DNA from: Bradyrhizobium diazoefficiens | Lineage (GTDB): Bacteria; Pseudomonadota; Alphaproteobacteria; Rhizobiales; Xanthobacteraceae | DNA: 64,000 nt | Assembly: GCF_016599855.1 (NCBI RefSeq) | Contig: NZ_CP067041.1 | Location: 124,001-188,000 of the forward strand | Direction of reading: 5' to 3' | Part shown: positions 18,382-26,373 of the stretch, one piece after another | How the letters are laid out: every line of letters begins with the position of its first letter | Numbering within the stretch: position 1 is the first letter of the stretch | Program-made: the position numbers and the translations under genes | Notes under the pieces: model-generated | The model's database searches: none | Told to the model about the DNA's origin: nothing | Seen by the model: only the letters and a program-made list of their open reading frames with translations

Positions 18382-18431
18382 GAAGACTAGGTCTTCACAG
18401 GCCTTCTTAAAAATATAATCTGTCGAAGATT
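18382..18431. promoter_or_regulatory. Two dyads in the LysR/CoA-transferase divergent promoter
   Basis: GAAGAC-TAG-GTCTTC (18382-18396) and AATCT-GTCGA-AGATT (18417-18431) are perfect inverted repeats in the 120-bp gap between the divergent LysR and CoA-transferase genes. Paired sites are common for LysR regulators, although neither is a strict T-N11-A box. The second is near a plausible promoter for either gene. Confidence 0.45.
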
Positions 18432-18475
18432 GCCTTCGCGCTTATAGAACGCTTCACCGCCAATGCTGATCTGAC

Positions 18476-19408
18476 ATGGATTCGCGCCAGCTCCGCTATT
18501 TCATCGCCGTCTACGAGCAGCGGAACCTTTCGCGCGCGGCGGATCAGGTGAATGTCGCGCAATCCGCGCTCAGCCATCATATTTCGAATCTGGAAGCCGA
18601 GTTCGCAACGCCGCTGTTCGAGCGCAAGCCGCGCGGCATGGACCCGACCGCGGCCGGCGAGCGGCTCTACGAGCACGCCCGCATCATCCTGCGCGCGATG
18701 GCGGAGGCCGAGACCGAAGTGCGCGAAGGCGCCCGCGTCATTGCTGGCGAGATATCGATCGGCATGGCGAATTCGGGCGTCAAGGCGATCGGCGTGGAGC
18801 TGATGCGCACGGTGCTGACCCAATACCCCAAGCTCAAGCTGTCGCTCACCGAGAGCTTGTCGGGTGCGACGCTGATGCATCTGATGGTCTCCAATGTCGA
18901 CCTTGCGCTGGTGTACAACCCGCCGTCGGAGAAGGAGCTGATCACGGAAGCCGTGCTCGAAGAGGAGATGTTCCTGGTCGGCATCCCAAAGCTGGTCGGT
19001 AAGGGCAAGGCTCCCATCCGCTTCGAGGAGCTGAGCCGGCTGCCGCTGATCCTGCTGCGCTACGGCCTTGGCCTATCCTCGCGCGCACTGCTCGACGATC
19101 CCGTCCTGCTCAAGCGGCTGGAGGGCAGCGCGATCCTGCACGCCAACTCGATCACCGGCATGACCGGCGCCCTGGTGGAGGGGCTCGGTTGCACCATCGC
19201 GACAAAGCTGTTCGCGCGGGAGGAGCTCGCTGCCGGCCGCCTGGTCGCGCGCGAGGTGGTCGATCCGAAGCTCACCCGTACGCTCTATCTCTGCCGCCTG
19301 CGCAACCGCCCGATGACCTACGCCATGGAAGAGATGCGCCGGTTGATGCTGGCGCTGATCGCCGAGCAGGTGTGCAAGGGAGCTTGGCAGGCGACGCTGG
19401 TGAAATAG
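18476..19408 (+). CDS. LysR-family transcriptional regulator
   Basis: A 310-residue LysR regulator. The winged HTH occupies residues 1-60 ('MDSRQLRYFIAVYEQRNLSR', 'VAQSALSHHISNLE'), followed by the linker helix and a two-lobed periplasmic-binding-like effector domain. It is divergent from the CoA-transferase/lyase pair, the classic position for the activator of that operon, which would respond to the substrate or an intermediate. The effector cannot be identified from sequence. Confidence 0.92.
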   Translation: MDSRQLRYFIAVYEQRNLSRAADQVNVAQSALSHHISNLEAEFATPLFERKPRGMDPTAAGERLYEHARIILRAMAEAETEVREGARVIAGEISIGMANSGVKAIGVELMRTVLTQYPKLKLSLTESLSGATLMHLMVSNVDLALVYNPPSEKELITEAVLEEEMFLVGIPKLVGKGKAPIRFEELSRLPLILLRYGLGLSSRALLDDPVLLKRLEGSAILHANSITGMTGALVEGLGCTIATKLFAREELAAGRLVAREVVDPKLTRTLYLCRLRNRPMTYAMEEMRRLMLALIAEQVCKGAWQATLVK

Positions 19409-19726
19409 TCGACGGTGCGCTCCCTCCCCCGCTTGCGGGGGAGGGCTGGGGAGAGGGTGCCTCAACAACGAAGACTCCCCCAGAGGAGAGAACCCTCACC
19501 CGGCGCTATGCGCCGACCTCTCCCGCAAGCGGGAGAGGTGACCGAGCTTGCCGCGCGTTTATCCTGCCGTCCGCGAGTTCGAAAATCTCGAACGCTTCGA
19601 TCGATATGTTCGTCTGGATTTCTGGCTTCGGCGGGCCAACATGGCGCGGTCCGGCAAGGCTCACGAAAAAACAAGAGATGAGCCGCCGGGAACCGCGCGC
19701 GATTCGCGTGCCACGGGGAGGACATC
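19409..19726. other. Gap between LysR gene and MFS gene
   Basis: Holds a full family-A repeat (19414-19540) and an imperfect dyad GTTCGA-AAATC-TCGAAC (19577-19593) that could be a regulator site for the MFS gene. No coding region is supported. A GGGGAGG ribosome site lies just before the MFS start at 19727. Confidence 0.5.
19414..19540. repeat. Palindromic repeat family A, full composite copy (5)
   Basis: A full unit of about 127 bp: left palindrome with GCTTGC centre, GGGGAGAGGGTG tail, spacer with CCCCCAGAGGAGAGAACCCTC, a GGCGCTATGCGCC mini-dyad, and a right palindrome CTCTCCCGCAAGCGGGAGAG. The ends are inverted repeats. Confidence 0.85.
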
Positions 19727-21142
19727 ATGAGCGTTGTCGGCATCAACACAGGCCTTGAACTCGGCACTGCACCATCCGGACCGGACGAAATCTCGCGGCG
19801 GCTCGAAGCGATGCCGGCGACGGCCTATGTCTGGCGCCTCGTCATCCTGCTCTCGCTCGGCGGCTGTTTCGAGATCTACGATCTATTTCTGACCGGCTAC
19901 ATCGCGCCGGGCCTCAGCCGCAGCGGATTGCTCTCGACGACGACAACGGCCTTCTTCGGCTTCTCCGGCATCGGCGCGTTCGTCGCCGCGACCTTCGCCG
20001 GCCTGTTCGTCGGCACCTTCTTTCTCGGCTTCCTCGCCGACCGCTTCGGCCGCCGCGCGATCTTCACCACCGCGCTGCTCGCCTACAGCGCCGCGTCCGT
20101 GATCATGGCTTGCCAGACCTCCTCGGAGGGGCTGTTGCTCTGGCGCTTCCTCGCCGGGATCGGCATCGGTGTCGAGATCATCACCATCGATGCCTACATC
20201 ACCGAGCTCGTGCCCAGCCGGATGCGTGGACGCGCCTTTGCGGTGAACCAGTCGATCATGTTCGTCGCCGTGCCGATCGTCGCCTTCCTCGCCTGGTGGC
20301 TGGTACCGCTCGCGCCTCATGGCGTCGAGGGCTGGCGCTGGGTGGTGCTGATCGGCGCCGCCGCCAGCATGATCATCTGGGTGCTCAGGCTGTTCCTGCC
20401 CGAAAGCCCGCTCTGGCTGGCGCGTCATGGTCGCACCGAAGAGGCGTTCCGGATTCTCGCAACACTGGAAGCCACAGGCGGCGGCGCGGCGCCGGGCGCG
20501 TCACCTTCGCTCGCGCGGCCAACGACGCAGGCGCTCGCACGCGTCGGCTTTGCCGATCTGTTCCGTCCGCCTTATGTCTCGCTCGTTGTCCTCTTCATGG
20601 TGTTCAACCTCTGCCAGGCCTTCGGCTTCTATGGCTTTGCCAATTGGGTGCCGACGCTGCTGGTGGAGAAGGGCATCACCGTCACCAAGAGCCTGCAATA
20701 TTCCTTCATCGTCGCCTTCGCCTATCCGATCGCGCCGCTCCTGGCTGCAAGCTTCGCCGACAGGTTCGAGCGCCGCTGGATCATCGCCGGCGCCTGCATC
20801 GCCATCATCGTGTTCGGCATGGCGTTCGCGCAATTGACCGAGCCGGCGCTCTTGATCGTCTGCGGCGTGCTGCTGACGGCCTGCAACACGACGATGTCCT
20901 ACGCCTATCACGCCTACCAGACCGAGGTGTTCCCGACCCAGATCCGGGCGCAGGCTTCCGGCCTCGTTTATTCCATGAGCCGGCTGAGCGCGACGTTCTC
21001 CGGATTCATCGTCGCCTACATGCTCAAGGAGGGCGGCGTCACCGGCGTGTTCGGCCTGATTACCGCGGCAATGCTGATCGTGGTGATTGCGATGGCGCTG
21101 TTCGGCCCGAACGTGCGCGGCAAGCCGCTGGACGCGGTGTGA
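19727..21142 (+). CDS. MFS transporter (metabolite:H+ symporter type)
   Basis: A 471-residue 12-helix major facilitator. 'GFLADRFGRRAIFTTALLAY' is the signature loop between helices 2 and 3, and 'LPESPLWLARHGR' before the central loop is the motif shared by sugar and organic-acid symporters. The start of the family-like region, 'YVWRLVILLSLGGCFEIYDLFLTGYIAPGL', resembles carriers for aromatic or dicarboxylic acids. It follows the LysR gene on the same strand after 318 bp and may import the substrate of the CoA-transferase/lyase pair, though that link is only positional. Confidence 0.9.
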   Translation: MSVVGINTGLELGTAPSGPDEISRRLEAMPATAYVWRLVILLSLGGCFEIYDLFLTGYIAPGLSRSGLLSTTTTAFFGFSGIGAFVAATFAGLFVGTFFLGFLADRFGRRAIFTTALLAYSAASVIMACQTSSEGLLLWRFLAGIGIGVEIITIDAYITELVPSRMRGRAFAVNQSIMFVAVPIVAFLAWWLVPLAPHGVEGWRWVVLIGAAASMIIWVLRLFLPESPLWLARHGRTEEAFRILATLEATGGGAAPGASPSLARPTTQALARVGFADLFRPPYVSLVVLFMVFNLCQAFGFYGFANWVPTLLVEKGITVTKSLQYSFIVAFAYPIAPLLAASFADRFERRWIIAGACIAIIVFGMAFAQLTEPALLIVCGVLLTACNTTMSYAYHAYQTEVFPTQIRAQASGLVYSMSRLSATFSGFIVAYMLKEGGVTGVFGLITAAMLIVVIAMALFGPNVRGKPLDAV

Positions 21143-21268
21143 CGGAGCATCGCCGCGCGAACCCATGAGGCCCGACTGCCGGCACTGGGGCCTCAGAGCA
21201 GATCCGCCTCCCTTGCCGAAGCGGCCTGAGGTGTCTACCTCTCGCGGGTGATTTCGTGAGAGGTTCCC

Positions 21269-22009
21269 ATGCTGGATGCCGCCGTGAAGGCGCTGTCGCA
21301 AATGATGTCGCCGCCGATGCGGTCGATCCTGTGGCGGTCGATCGGACTCGCACTGGTGCTGATCGTCGTGCTCGCGATCGGGTTGCAGCGGCTGCTCAGC
21401 TGGTTCGCCACCTATGGCGAGGTCTGGCTGGAGGGCCTGCTCGGGCCCGGCTGGCACGCGTCCCTGGAGGTGCTCGCCTGGATCATCTCGATTGCGGCCG
21501 GGCTCGGCGTCGTGTTCGGTAGCGTGTTCCTGATGCCTGCGATCACCTCGCTGGTGGCGAGCTTCTTCGTCGACGACGTCGCCGATATCGTCGAGCGCCA
21601 ATATTATCCGGCCGAGCGGCCGGGCACCGCGCTGCCGTTCAACGAGGCCATCCTCGAGGGCATCAAGACCGCGCTGCTGACCATCGTGGTCTATCTCGTC
21701 GCATTGCCGCTGGTGTTTTTGGCCGGCGCCGGTTTCCTGATCTTCTTCCTCGCCGCAGCCTGGCTGCTCGGCCGGGAATATTTCGAGCTCGCCGCGATGC
21801 GCTTCCGCTCGCCGGAGGACGCCAAGGCAATGCGGCGCGACAATGCCGCGATGATCTTCACCGCCGGCCTGTTCATTGCCGCCTTCGTCTCAATCCCGGT
21901 CGTCAACCTGGCGACGCCGATCTTCGGCATGGCCTTCATGGTCCACATGCACAAGCGGCTATCGGGCCCGCGGCGCGAGCTGATCGAGCCGGCCCGGCAG
22001 ATGCGGTGA
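21269..22009 (+). CDS. EI24/CysZ-like membrane protein
   Basis: A 246-residue integral membrane protein of the EI24 domain family, to which the sulfate permease CysZ belongs. Hydrophobic segments are visible around residues 20-40, 70-95, 135-175 and 195-225, with a central hydrophilic stretch (DDVADIVERQYYPAERPG) typical of the family. It has its own GAGAGG ribosome site. No cysteine-biosynthesis genes are nearby, so the transported species is unproven. Confidence 0.82.
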   Translation: MLDAAVKALSQMMSPPMRSILWRSIGLALVLIVVLAIGLQRLLSWFATYGEVWLEGLLGPGWHASLEVLAWIISIAAGLGVVFGSVFLMPAITSLVASFFVDDVADIVERQYYPAERPGTALPFNEAILEGIKTALLTIVVYLVALPLVFLAGAGFLIFFLAAAWLLGREYFELAAMRFRSPEDAKAMRRDNAAMIFTAGLFIAAFVSIPVVNLATPIFGMAFMVHMHKRLSGPRRELIEPARQMR

Positions 22010-22035
22010 TTGGCCAACTGCTATCCGCAAGGGTG

Positions 22036-22163
22036 GTGTGCTCCCTCTCCCGCTTGCGGGAGAGGGGCGGGGTGAGGGTGTCTCCGCGATGGGACAACAC
22101 CCCCTAGAGGAAAGAACCCTCACCCGCGCCTTCGGCGCGACCTCTCCCGCAAGCGGGAGAGGT
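22036..22163. repeat. Palindromic repeat family A, full composite copy (6)
   Basis: Same architecture as the unit at 19414: left palindrome (GCTTGC centre), GGGGTGAGGGTGTCTCCGC tail, spacer CCCCCTAGAGGAAAGAACCC, and right palindrome (GCAAGC centre). It lies exactly between the convergent EI24 and MFS genes. Confidence 0.88.
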
Positions 22164-22172
22164 GAGCGGGCG

Positions 22173-23801
22173 CTACGCGACCGGCACCCCGCACTTGCGC
22201 AGCACCGTCTTGGCGAAGCCGAATGGCGCGGGCGTGAACGGGCCCGGCGGCGCGCGGGTGATCAGGGCGACGAAGCCGAGCGCGGCCATCGCCAGCCAGA
22301 AGCAGAGCCAGAAGCCGTCAATATAAGCGAGCACATTGGCCTCGCGCGCAACGAAGCTCGCAAGTGTTCCGACCGCGCGCGCCGGCGCCGAGCCGGCGCC
22401 GTGGGCGGCGAACTGATCGGCAAGCTGCTTCAGCGCGCGCACCACGTTGACATCGCCGATCTCCAGGTTCTGGCCGAGATAGAAGGAGTGGACCTGCTCG
22501 CGGACACGCAGCCACGTTCCCATCAGCGCCACGCCGATCTCGGCGCCGCCGAGCCGCATGATCTGGATATAGGCGGCAAACGAAGTCGCCCGGCTCGGAT
22601 CGGAATTGGACAGCGCGATGATGATGAGCGGCAGCAGCGTGGTCGACTGGCCGACCGCCTGCAGCAGGACGATGTCGACGAAATCCTCGCGCGCCCAGTC
22701 ATGCGTGAGCTGAGTGCCCCAGAGATTGGCCGCGGCAAAACAGGCAAATCCCACCACGATCACCACGCGCGCATCGAAATGACGCAGCAGCCAGATCGAA
22801 ACCGGCACGAGCACGAACATCGGCAGCGCGCCATAGGTGAGCAGCAGCAGCCCGCTCTGCTCCGGCCTGAGCAGACCGATATTGCCGAGGAAGTTCGGCA
22901 CCAGCGACGAGTTGGAGAGCGAGGTCAGCGTGTAGAGCAGGATCAGCACCAGCGACAGCCCGATATTGCGCGAGAACAGCACGTTCACATGCGCCCAAGG
23001 CTGCCGCACCAGCGACTCGTTGACGAGAAAAGCGACAAACAGTGCGCCCCCGCCGACCAGAAGGGCCATCACCGTGCCGGAGCCGAGCCAGTCCAGGCGG
23101 TTGCCCTGGTCGAGACCGGCATAAACCATCCCGACCCCCGCACCGAGCAGCAGCATGCCGCCCCAATCGGCCTCACGCAACAGCGCGCGATTGACCGGCT
23201 CGCTCGGCGTGCCGAGATAGACCATCAGGCCCATCAGCGGCGCGATCACGACGCCCTGCCAGTACAGCCATTGCCAGCCGAGATGATCGACATAGAAGCC
23301 AACCAGCGCGGTCGAGCTGTCCAGCGCAAAGCCGACGCGGATCGAATAAAGCGCGATCGCCGGCAGCCACCAGCGGATCGGCAGATTGCGGAACACGATC
23401 ATCAGCGTTGCCGGCACGAAGGTGCCGAGCAAGAGACCATGCACGATGCTGAGCGCGATCAGCGTCTTATAGTCGCCTACGAAGGGGATGATCAACGAGA
23501 CGACCGCGTAGACGAGGCTGGGGATGCCGAGCACGCGACGCAGGCCGAACACGGTCGCGAGCCACGCCACCGCGGGCGCGATGAAGATCTGCGAGCCGAT
23601 GCCGGCGGTCGAGAGCCAGGCGCCTTCGTCGAAGCTGAGCCCGAACGCTCCGCGCAGATCGGGCAGGCCGACCGTAGTCAGCCGGCTGTCGAAATTGGCG
23701 AGGAACGAGCCGAGCAATACGGCCGCGACGGCGAACAAGGGCTGTGGCGCGACGCCACCGCGCGAGACGGGTCCACGGCCGGCATCGTCATTTACCGCCA
23801 T
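22173..23801 (-). CDS. DHA2-family (EmrB/QacA-like) MFS efflux pump
   Basis: A 542-residue, 14-helix drug:H+ antiporter-2 type transporter. 'LGSFLANFDSRLTTVGLPDL' is the helix-1 signature seen in EmrB-like pumps ('D' in helix 1), and the long hydrophobic profile fits 14 helices. The start overlaps the end of the membrane-fusion-protein gene by 14 bases, so the two form an EmrAB-like unit that expels hydrophobic compounds across both membranes with a TolC-type porin encoded elsewhere. Confidence 0.9.
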   Translation of the reverse strand: MAVNDDAGRGPVSRGGVAPQPLFAVAAVLLGSFLANFDSRLTTVGLPDLRGAFGLSFDEGAWLSTAGIGSQIFIAPAVAWLATVFGLRRVLGIPSLVYAVVSLIIPFVGDYKTLIALSIVHGLLLGTFVPATLMIVFRNLPIRWWLPAIALYSIRVGFALDSSTALVGFYVDHLGWQWLYWQGVVIAPLMGLMVYLGTPSEPVNRALLREADWGGMLLLGAGVGMVYAGLDQGNRLDWLGSGTVMALLVGGGALFVAFLVNESLVRQPWAHVNVLFSRNIGLSLVLILLYTLTSLSNSSLVPNFLGNIGLLRPEQSGLLLLTYGALPMFVLVPVSIWLLRHFDARVVIVVGFACFAAANLWGTQLTHDWAREDFVDIVLLQAVGQSTTLLPLIIIALSNSDPSRATSFAAYIQIMRLGGAEIGVALMGTWLRVREQVHSFYLGQNLEIGDVNVVRALKQLADQFAAHGAGSAPARAVGTLASFVAREANVLAYIDGFWLCFWLAMAALGFVALITRAPPGPFTPAPFGFAKTVLRKCGVPVA

Positions 23802-24909
23802 TGGCGTCCTTCGTGTCGATGCGAGCGACGACCGACATGCCCGGCACGAGCCGCGCCATCAAGGGCTGGTTGTCGTCGAACCGGATGCGGACGGGAATGC
23901 GCTGCACGACCTTGGTGAAATTGCCGGTCGCATTATCAGGCGGCAGCAGCGCGACCTGCGCGCCGGTCGCGGGCGCGATGCGCTCGACCTTGCCGCGGAG
24001 CTTCTCGCGCGGGAAACTGTCGACGGTGATCTCGACCGGCTGACCTGGCGCGACATGCGTGAGCTGGGTCTCCTTGTAGTTCGCAATCACATAGACCTTC
24101 GGCAGCGGCACCACGTTGATGAGGTTGGTGCCGATATTGACGTAATCGCCCGGCTGCACCTGGCGCTCGCCGACGACGCCGTCGAACGGCGACGTGATCC
24201 TGGTGTAGCCGAGCTTGAGTTTTGCGCTCGCCAGCGTCGCCTTGGTGGCGTCGAGATCGGCCGCGCGCTGTTTCTTGGTACCTTGCAGCACCTCGAGCTG
24301 ATGCTGCTGAGCGGCGATCACGGCGCGGCTGGCGCGTACATCGGCTTGCGCCTTGGCGAGCCCCGCGACCGCCTGCTCAAGCCGCTGCCGCGTGCCGGAT
24401 GCGGTCTGCGTCAGCGATTGCTGGCGCTCCTGCTCCTGCTTGGCCTCGACCTCCAGCGCCTCCGCCGACAGCCGTGCAGCCTCGGCCTGCGCGATGGTCG
24501 CATATTGCAGCTCGATCTGGTTGGCGAGATTGTCGAGCACGGCTTGCGCGGCAGCAACAGCCGCCTCGGATTGCGAGACCTGGGCCTCGTAATCGGCGGG
24601 ATCGATCTGGATCAGGAGGTCGCCGGCCTTGACGCGCTGGAAGTCGGTCACGGCGACAGTGAGCACCTCGCCGGAAACGCGGCTCGCAAGCCGCGTCAGC
24701 TCGGCGCGCACATAGGCGTCATTGGTGGTCTGGACCACGGCATTGCCGACCCATTCGTCGAACCGCAGCGTCGCCAGGGCGACGAAGGCAAGCGCGACGA
24801 TGACGGCAAACAGCGGGATCGCAAGCCGGCTCCAGAGCGAGCTCGCCGGCCGCTGCGTCGGCTTGGGCGGCGGAGCCGGCGGTGAGGAGACTTGTTCCTG
24901 CTGATTCAC
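23788..24909 (-). CDS. HlyD/EmrA-family membrane fusion protein
   Basis: A periplasmic adaptor of about 373 residues. After a proline-rich cytoplasmic tail (PPAPPPKPTQRP) comes one membrane anchor (LAIPLFAVIVALAFVALATL), then a barrel-sandwich half ('AELTRLASRVSGEVLTVAV'), a long Ala/Gln/Glu-rich coiled coil (about residues 105-210) and the returning lipoyl half ('RITSPFDGVVGERQVQPGDY'). I take the GTG at 24909, encoding VNQQEQVSS, as start; an ATG 14 codons upstream is possible. It is translationally coupled to the MFS pump. Confidence 0.88.
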   Translation of the reverse strand: MNQQEQVSSPPAPPPKPTQRPASSLWSRLAIPLFAVIVALAFVALATLRFDEWVGNAVVQTTNDAYVRAELTRLASRVSGEVLTVAVTDFQRVKAGDLLIQIDPADYEAQVSQSEAAVAAAQAVLDNLANQIELQYATIAQAEAARLSAEALEVEAKQEQERQQSLTQTASGTRQRLEQAVAGLAKAQADVRASRAVIAAQQHQLEVLQGTKKQRAADLDATKATLASAKLKLGYTRITSPFDGVVGERQVQPGDYVNIGTNLINVVPLPKVYVIANYKETQLTHVAPGQPVEITVDSFPREKLRGKVERIAPATGAQVALLPPDNATGNFTKVVQRIPVRIRFDDNQPLMARLVPGMSVVARIDTKDANGGK

Positions 24910-24951
24910 GATAGGCCCCCAAAACAGACTTTGCGCGAACACGCATCTCAC

Positions 24952-24995
24952 CCGTCATTCCGGGACGGTTCGAAGAACCGGACCCGGAATGACGG
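24952..24995. repeat. Dispersed inverted repeat (TCATTCCGGG type), copy 2
   Basis: Arms CCGTCATTCCGGG (24952-24964) and CCCGGAATGACGG (24983-24995) are perfect complements with a short inner dyad GGTTCGAAGAACC. It is a short form of the element at 2860-2961 and lies between nth (3' end) and the fusion-protein gene. Confidence 0.8.
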
Positions 24996-25006
24996 TTATT
25001 GCCGCC

Positions 25007-25777
25007 TCACACCGTCTTCTCCGGCCACCGGCAGAGATCGTTGATCAGGCAAACCTCGCAGCGCGGCTTGCGCGCGAGGCAAGTATAGCGGCCGTGCAGG
25101 ATCAGCCAATGATGGGCATGCAGCATGAATTCGGCCGGGATCACCTTTTCGAGACCAAGCTCGACGTCGAGCGGCGTCTTGCCGGGCGCGATCCCGGTAC
25201 GGTTGCCGACGCGGAAAACATGGGTGTCGACCGCCATGGTGTGCTCGCCAAAAGCCATGTTGAGCACGACATTGGCGGTCTTGCGTCCCGCGCCCGGCAG
25301 CGACTCGATCTCGGCGCGCGTGCGCGGCACCTCGCCACCGAAATCGCTGAGGATCTTGGCCGACAGCGCGATCACGTTCCTGGCCTTGGTGCGGTAGAGA
25401 CCGACGGTCTTGATGTAGTCGCGCAAGCGATCTTCGCCGAGATCGAGCATCTTCTGCGGGGTGTCAGCGACTTTGAACAATTCGCGTGTCGCCTTGTTGA
25501 CCCCGGCGTCGGTCGCCTGCGCCGACAGCACCACGGCGACCAGCAGCGTGAACGGATTGATGTGCTCGAGCTCGCCCTTCGGCTCGGGATTGGCTTTGCG
25601 GAAACGACTGAAGACCTCGTGGATCTCCGACGGTGTCCAAGGTTTTGCGGCCTTGAGCGATTTCTTCGCTGGCGCCGATTTCTTAGCGGAAGGCCTGGGC
25701 TTGGCCGTGGCCGCCTTTGCCTTTTTCTTCGGCACCGGCGCTTTGCGCGGAGCCGGCTTGCGGGTGATTTTCGCCAT
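25007..25777 (-). CDS. nth: Endonuclease III
   Basis: A 256-residue DNA glycosylase/AP lyase that removes oxidised pyrimidines in base-excision repair. 'LPGAGRKTANVVLNMAFGEH' contains the helix-hairpin-helix and catalytic Lys, 'MAVDTHVFRVGNR' the catalytic Asp, and the C terminus has the 4Fe-4S ligand set C-x6-C-x2-C-x5-C (CLARKPRCEVCLINDLC). The first 48 or so residues are a Lys/Ala/Pro-rich basic extension not found in E. coli Nth. The frame is open upstream, but the ATG at 25777 avoids overlap with the divergent DUF2244 gene. Confidence 0.95.
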   Translation of the reverse strand: MAKITRKPAPRKAPVPKKKAKAATAKPRPSAKKSAPAKKSLKAAKPWTPSEIHEVFSRFRKANPEPKGELEHINPFTLLVAVVLSAQATDAGVNKATRELFKVADTPQKMLDLGEDRLRDYIKTVGLYRTKARNVIALSAKILSDFGGEVPRTRAEIESLPGAGRKTANVVLNMAFGEHTMAVDTHVFRVGNRTGIAPGKTPLDVELGLEKVIPAEFMLHAHHWLILHGRYTCLARKPRCEVCLINDLCRWPEKTV

Positions 25778-25799
25778 GATCGGGATATACTGAGGGACG

Positions 25800-26318
25800 A
25801 TGAGCACAGGCAACGAAATTGAGCGCGAAAGCGAGCAGCAGATCTTCTCCGCGCTGCTGACGCCGCATCGCTCGCTGAACCGCACCGGCTTCCTCGCCGT
25901 GATGCTGTTCCTGAGCGTGGTCAGCTTCGCCACCGGCCTTGCCTTCCTGATGAAGGGCGCCTGGCCGGTGCTCGGCTTCTTCGGCCTCGACGTGCTGGTG
26001 GTCTGGTGGGCCTTCAAGGTCAATTTCCGCACGGCGCGGGCGCGCGAGGAGATCACTGTCACGACCGCCGAGCTGCGCGTGCGGCGCGTCAGCCATCGCG
26101 GTCAGGTCGCCGAATGGACCTTCAATCCGCTCTGGGTCCGCCTCGACACGGAAGTCGACGAGGACTTTGGCATCGAGCATCTCTATCTGATCTCGCGCGG
26201 CCACCAGATCCAAATCGCAAGATTCCTTGGACCGGATGAAAAGGCAAGTTTTTACAAAGGCTTGATTGAGGCGCTGAACGCCGCCAAGCGTGGCCCGACC
26301 TACAATCCGGTCACCTGA
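25800..26318 (+). CDS. DUF2244 domain membrane protein
   Basis: A 172-residue protein of the DUF2244 family, which is common in alphaproteobacteria and of unknown function. 'TPHRSLNRTGFLAVMLFLSV' begins the domain, two transmembrane helices cover roughly residues 35-85, and the cytoplasmic C-terminal half ends in 'LGPDEKASFYKGLIEALNAAK'. It is divergent from nth with a 22-bp gap, and the HTH-alkyltransferase gene starts 56 bp downstream, so it is flanked on both sides by DNA-repair genes. Confidence 0.85.
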   Translation: MSTGNEIERESEQQIFSALLTPHRSLNRTGFLAVMLFLSVVSFATGLAFLMKGAWPVLGFFGLDVLVVWWAFKVNFRTARAREEITVTTAELRVRRVSHRGQVAEWTFNPLWVRLDTEVDEDFGIEHLYLISRGHQIQIARFLGPDEKASFYKGLIEALNAAKRGPTYNPVT

Positions 26319-26373
26319 GGCGCAGTCAGAAATCGGGTGGTTTCGTACCCGCGCCACGCCTACATTTCCAATC

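Noticed and set aside
19548..19730. 60-codon frame between the LysR and MFS genes
   Set aside because: No ribosome site, no recognisable sequence, overlaps the MFS start and begins in a repeat.
22038..23918. 626-codon plus-strand frame opposite the DHA2 efflux gene
   Set aside because: The minus-strand MFS protein is unmistakable; the plus frame begins in a palindromic repeat and has no recognisable composition.
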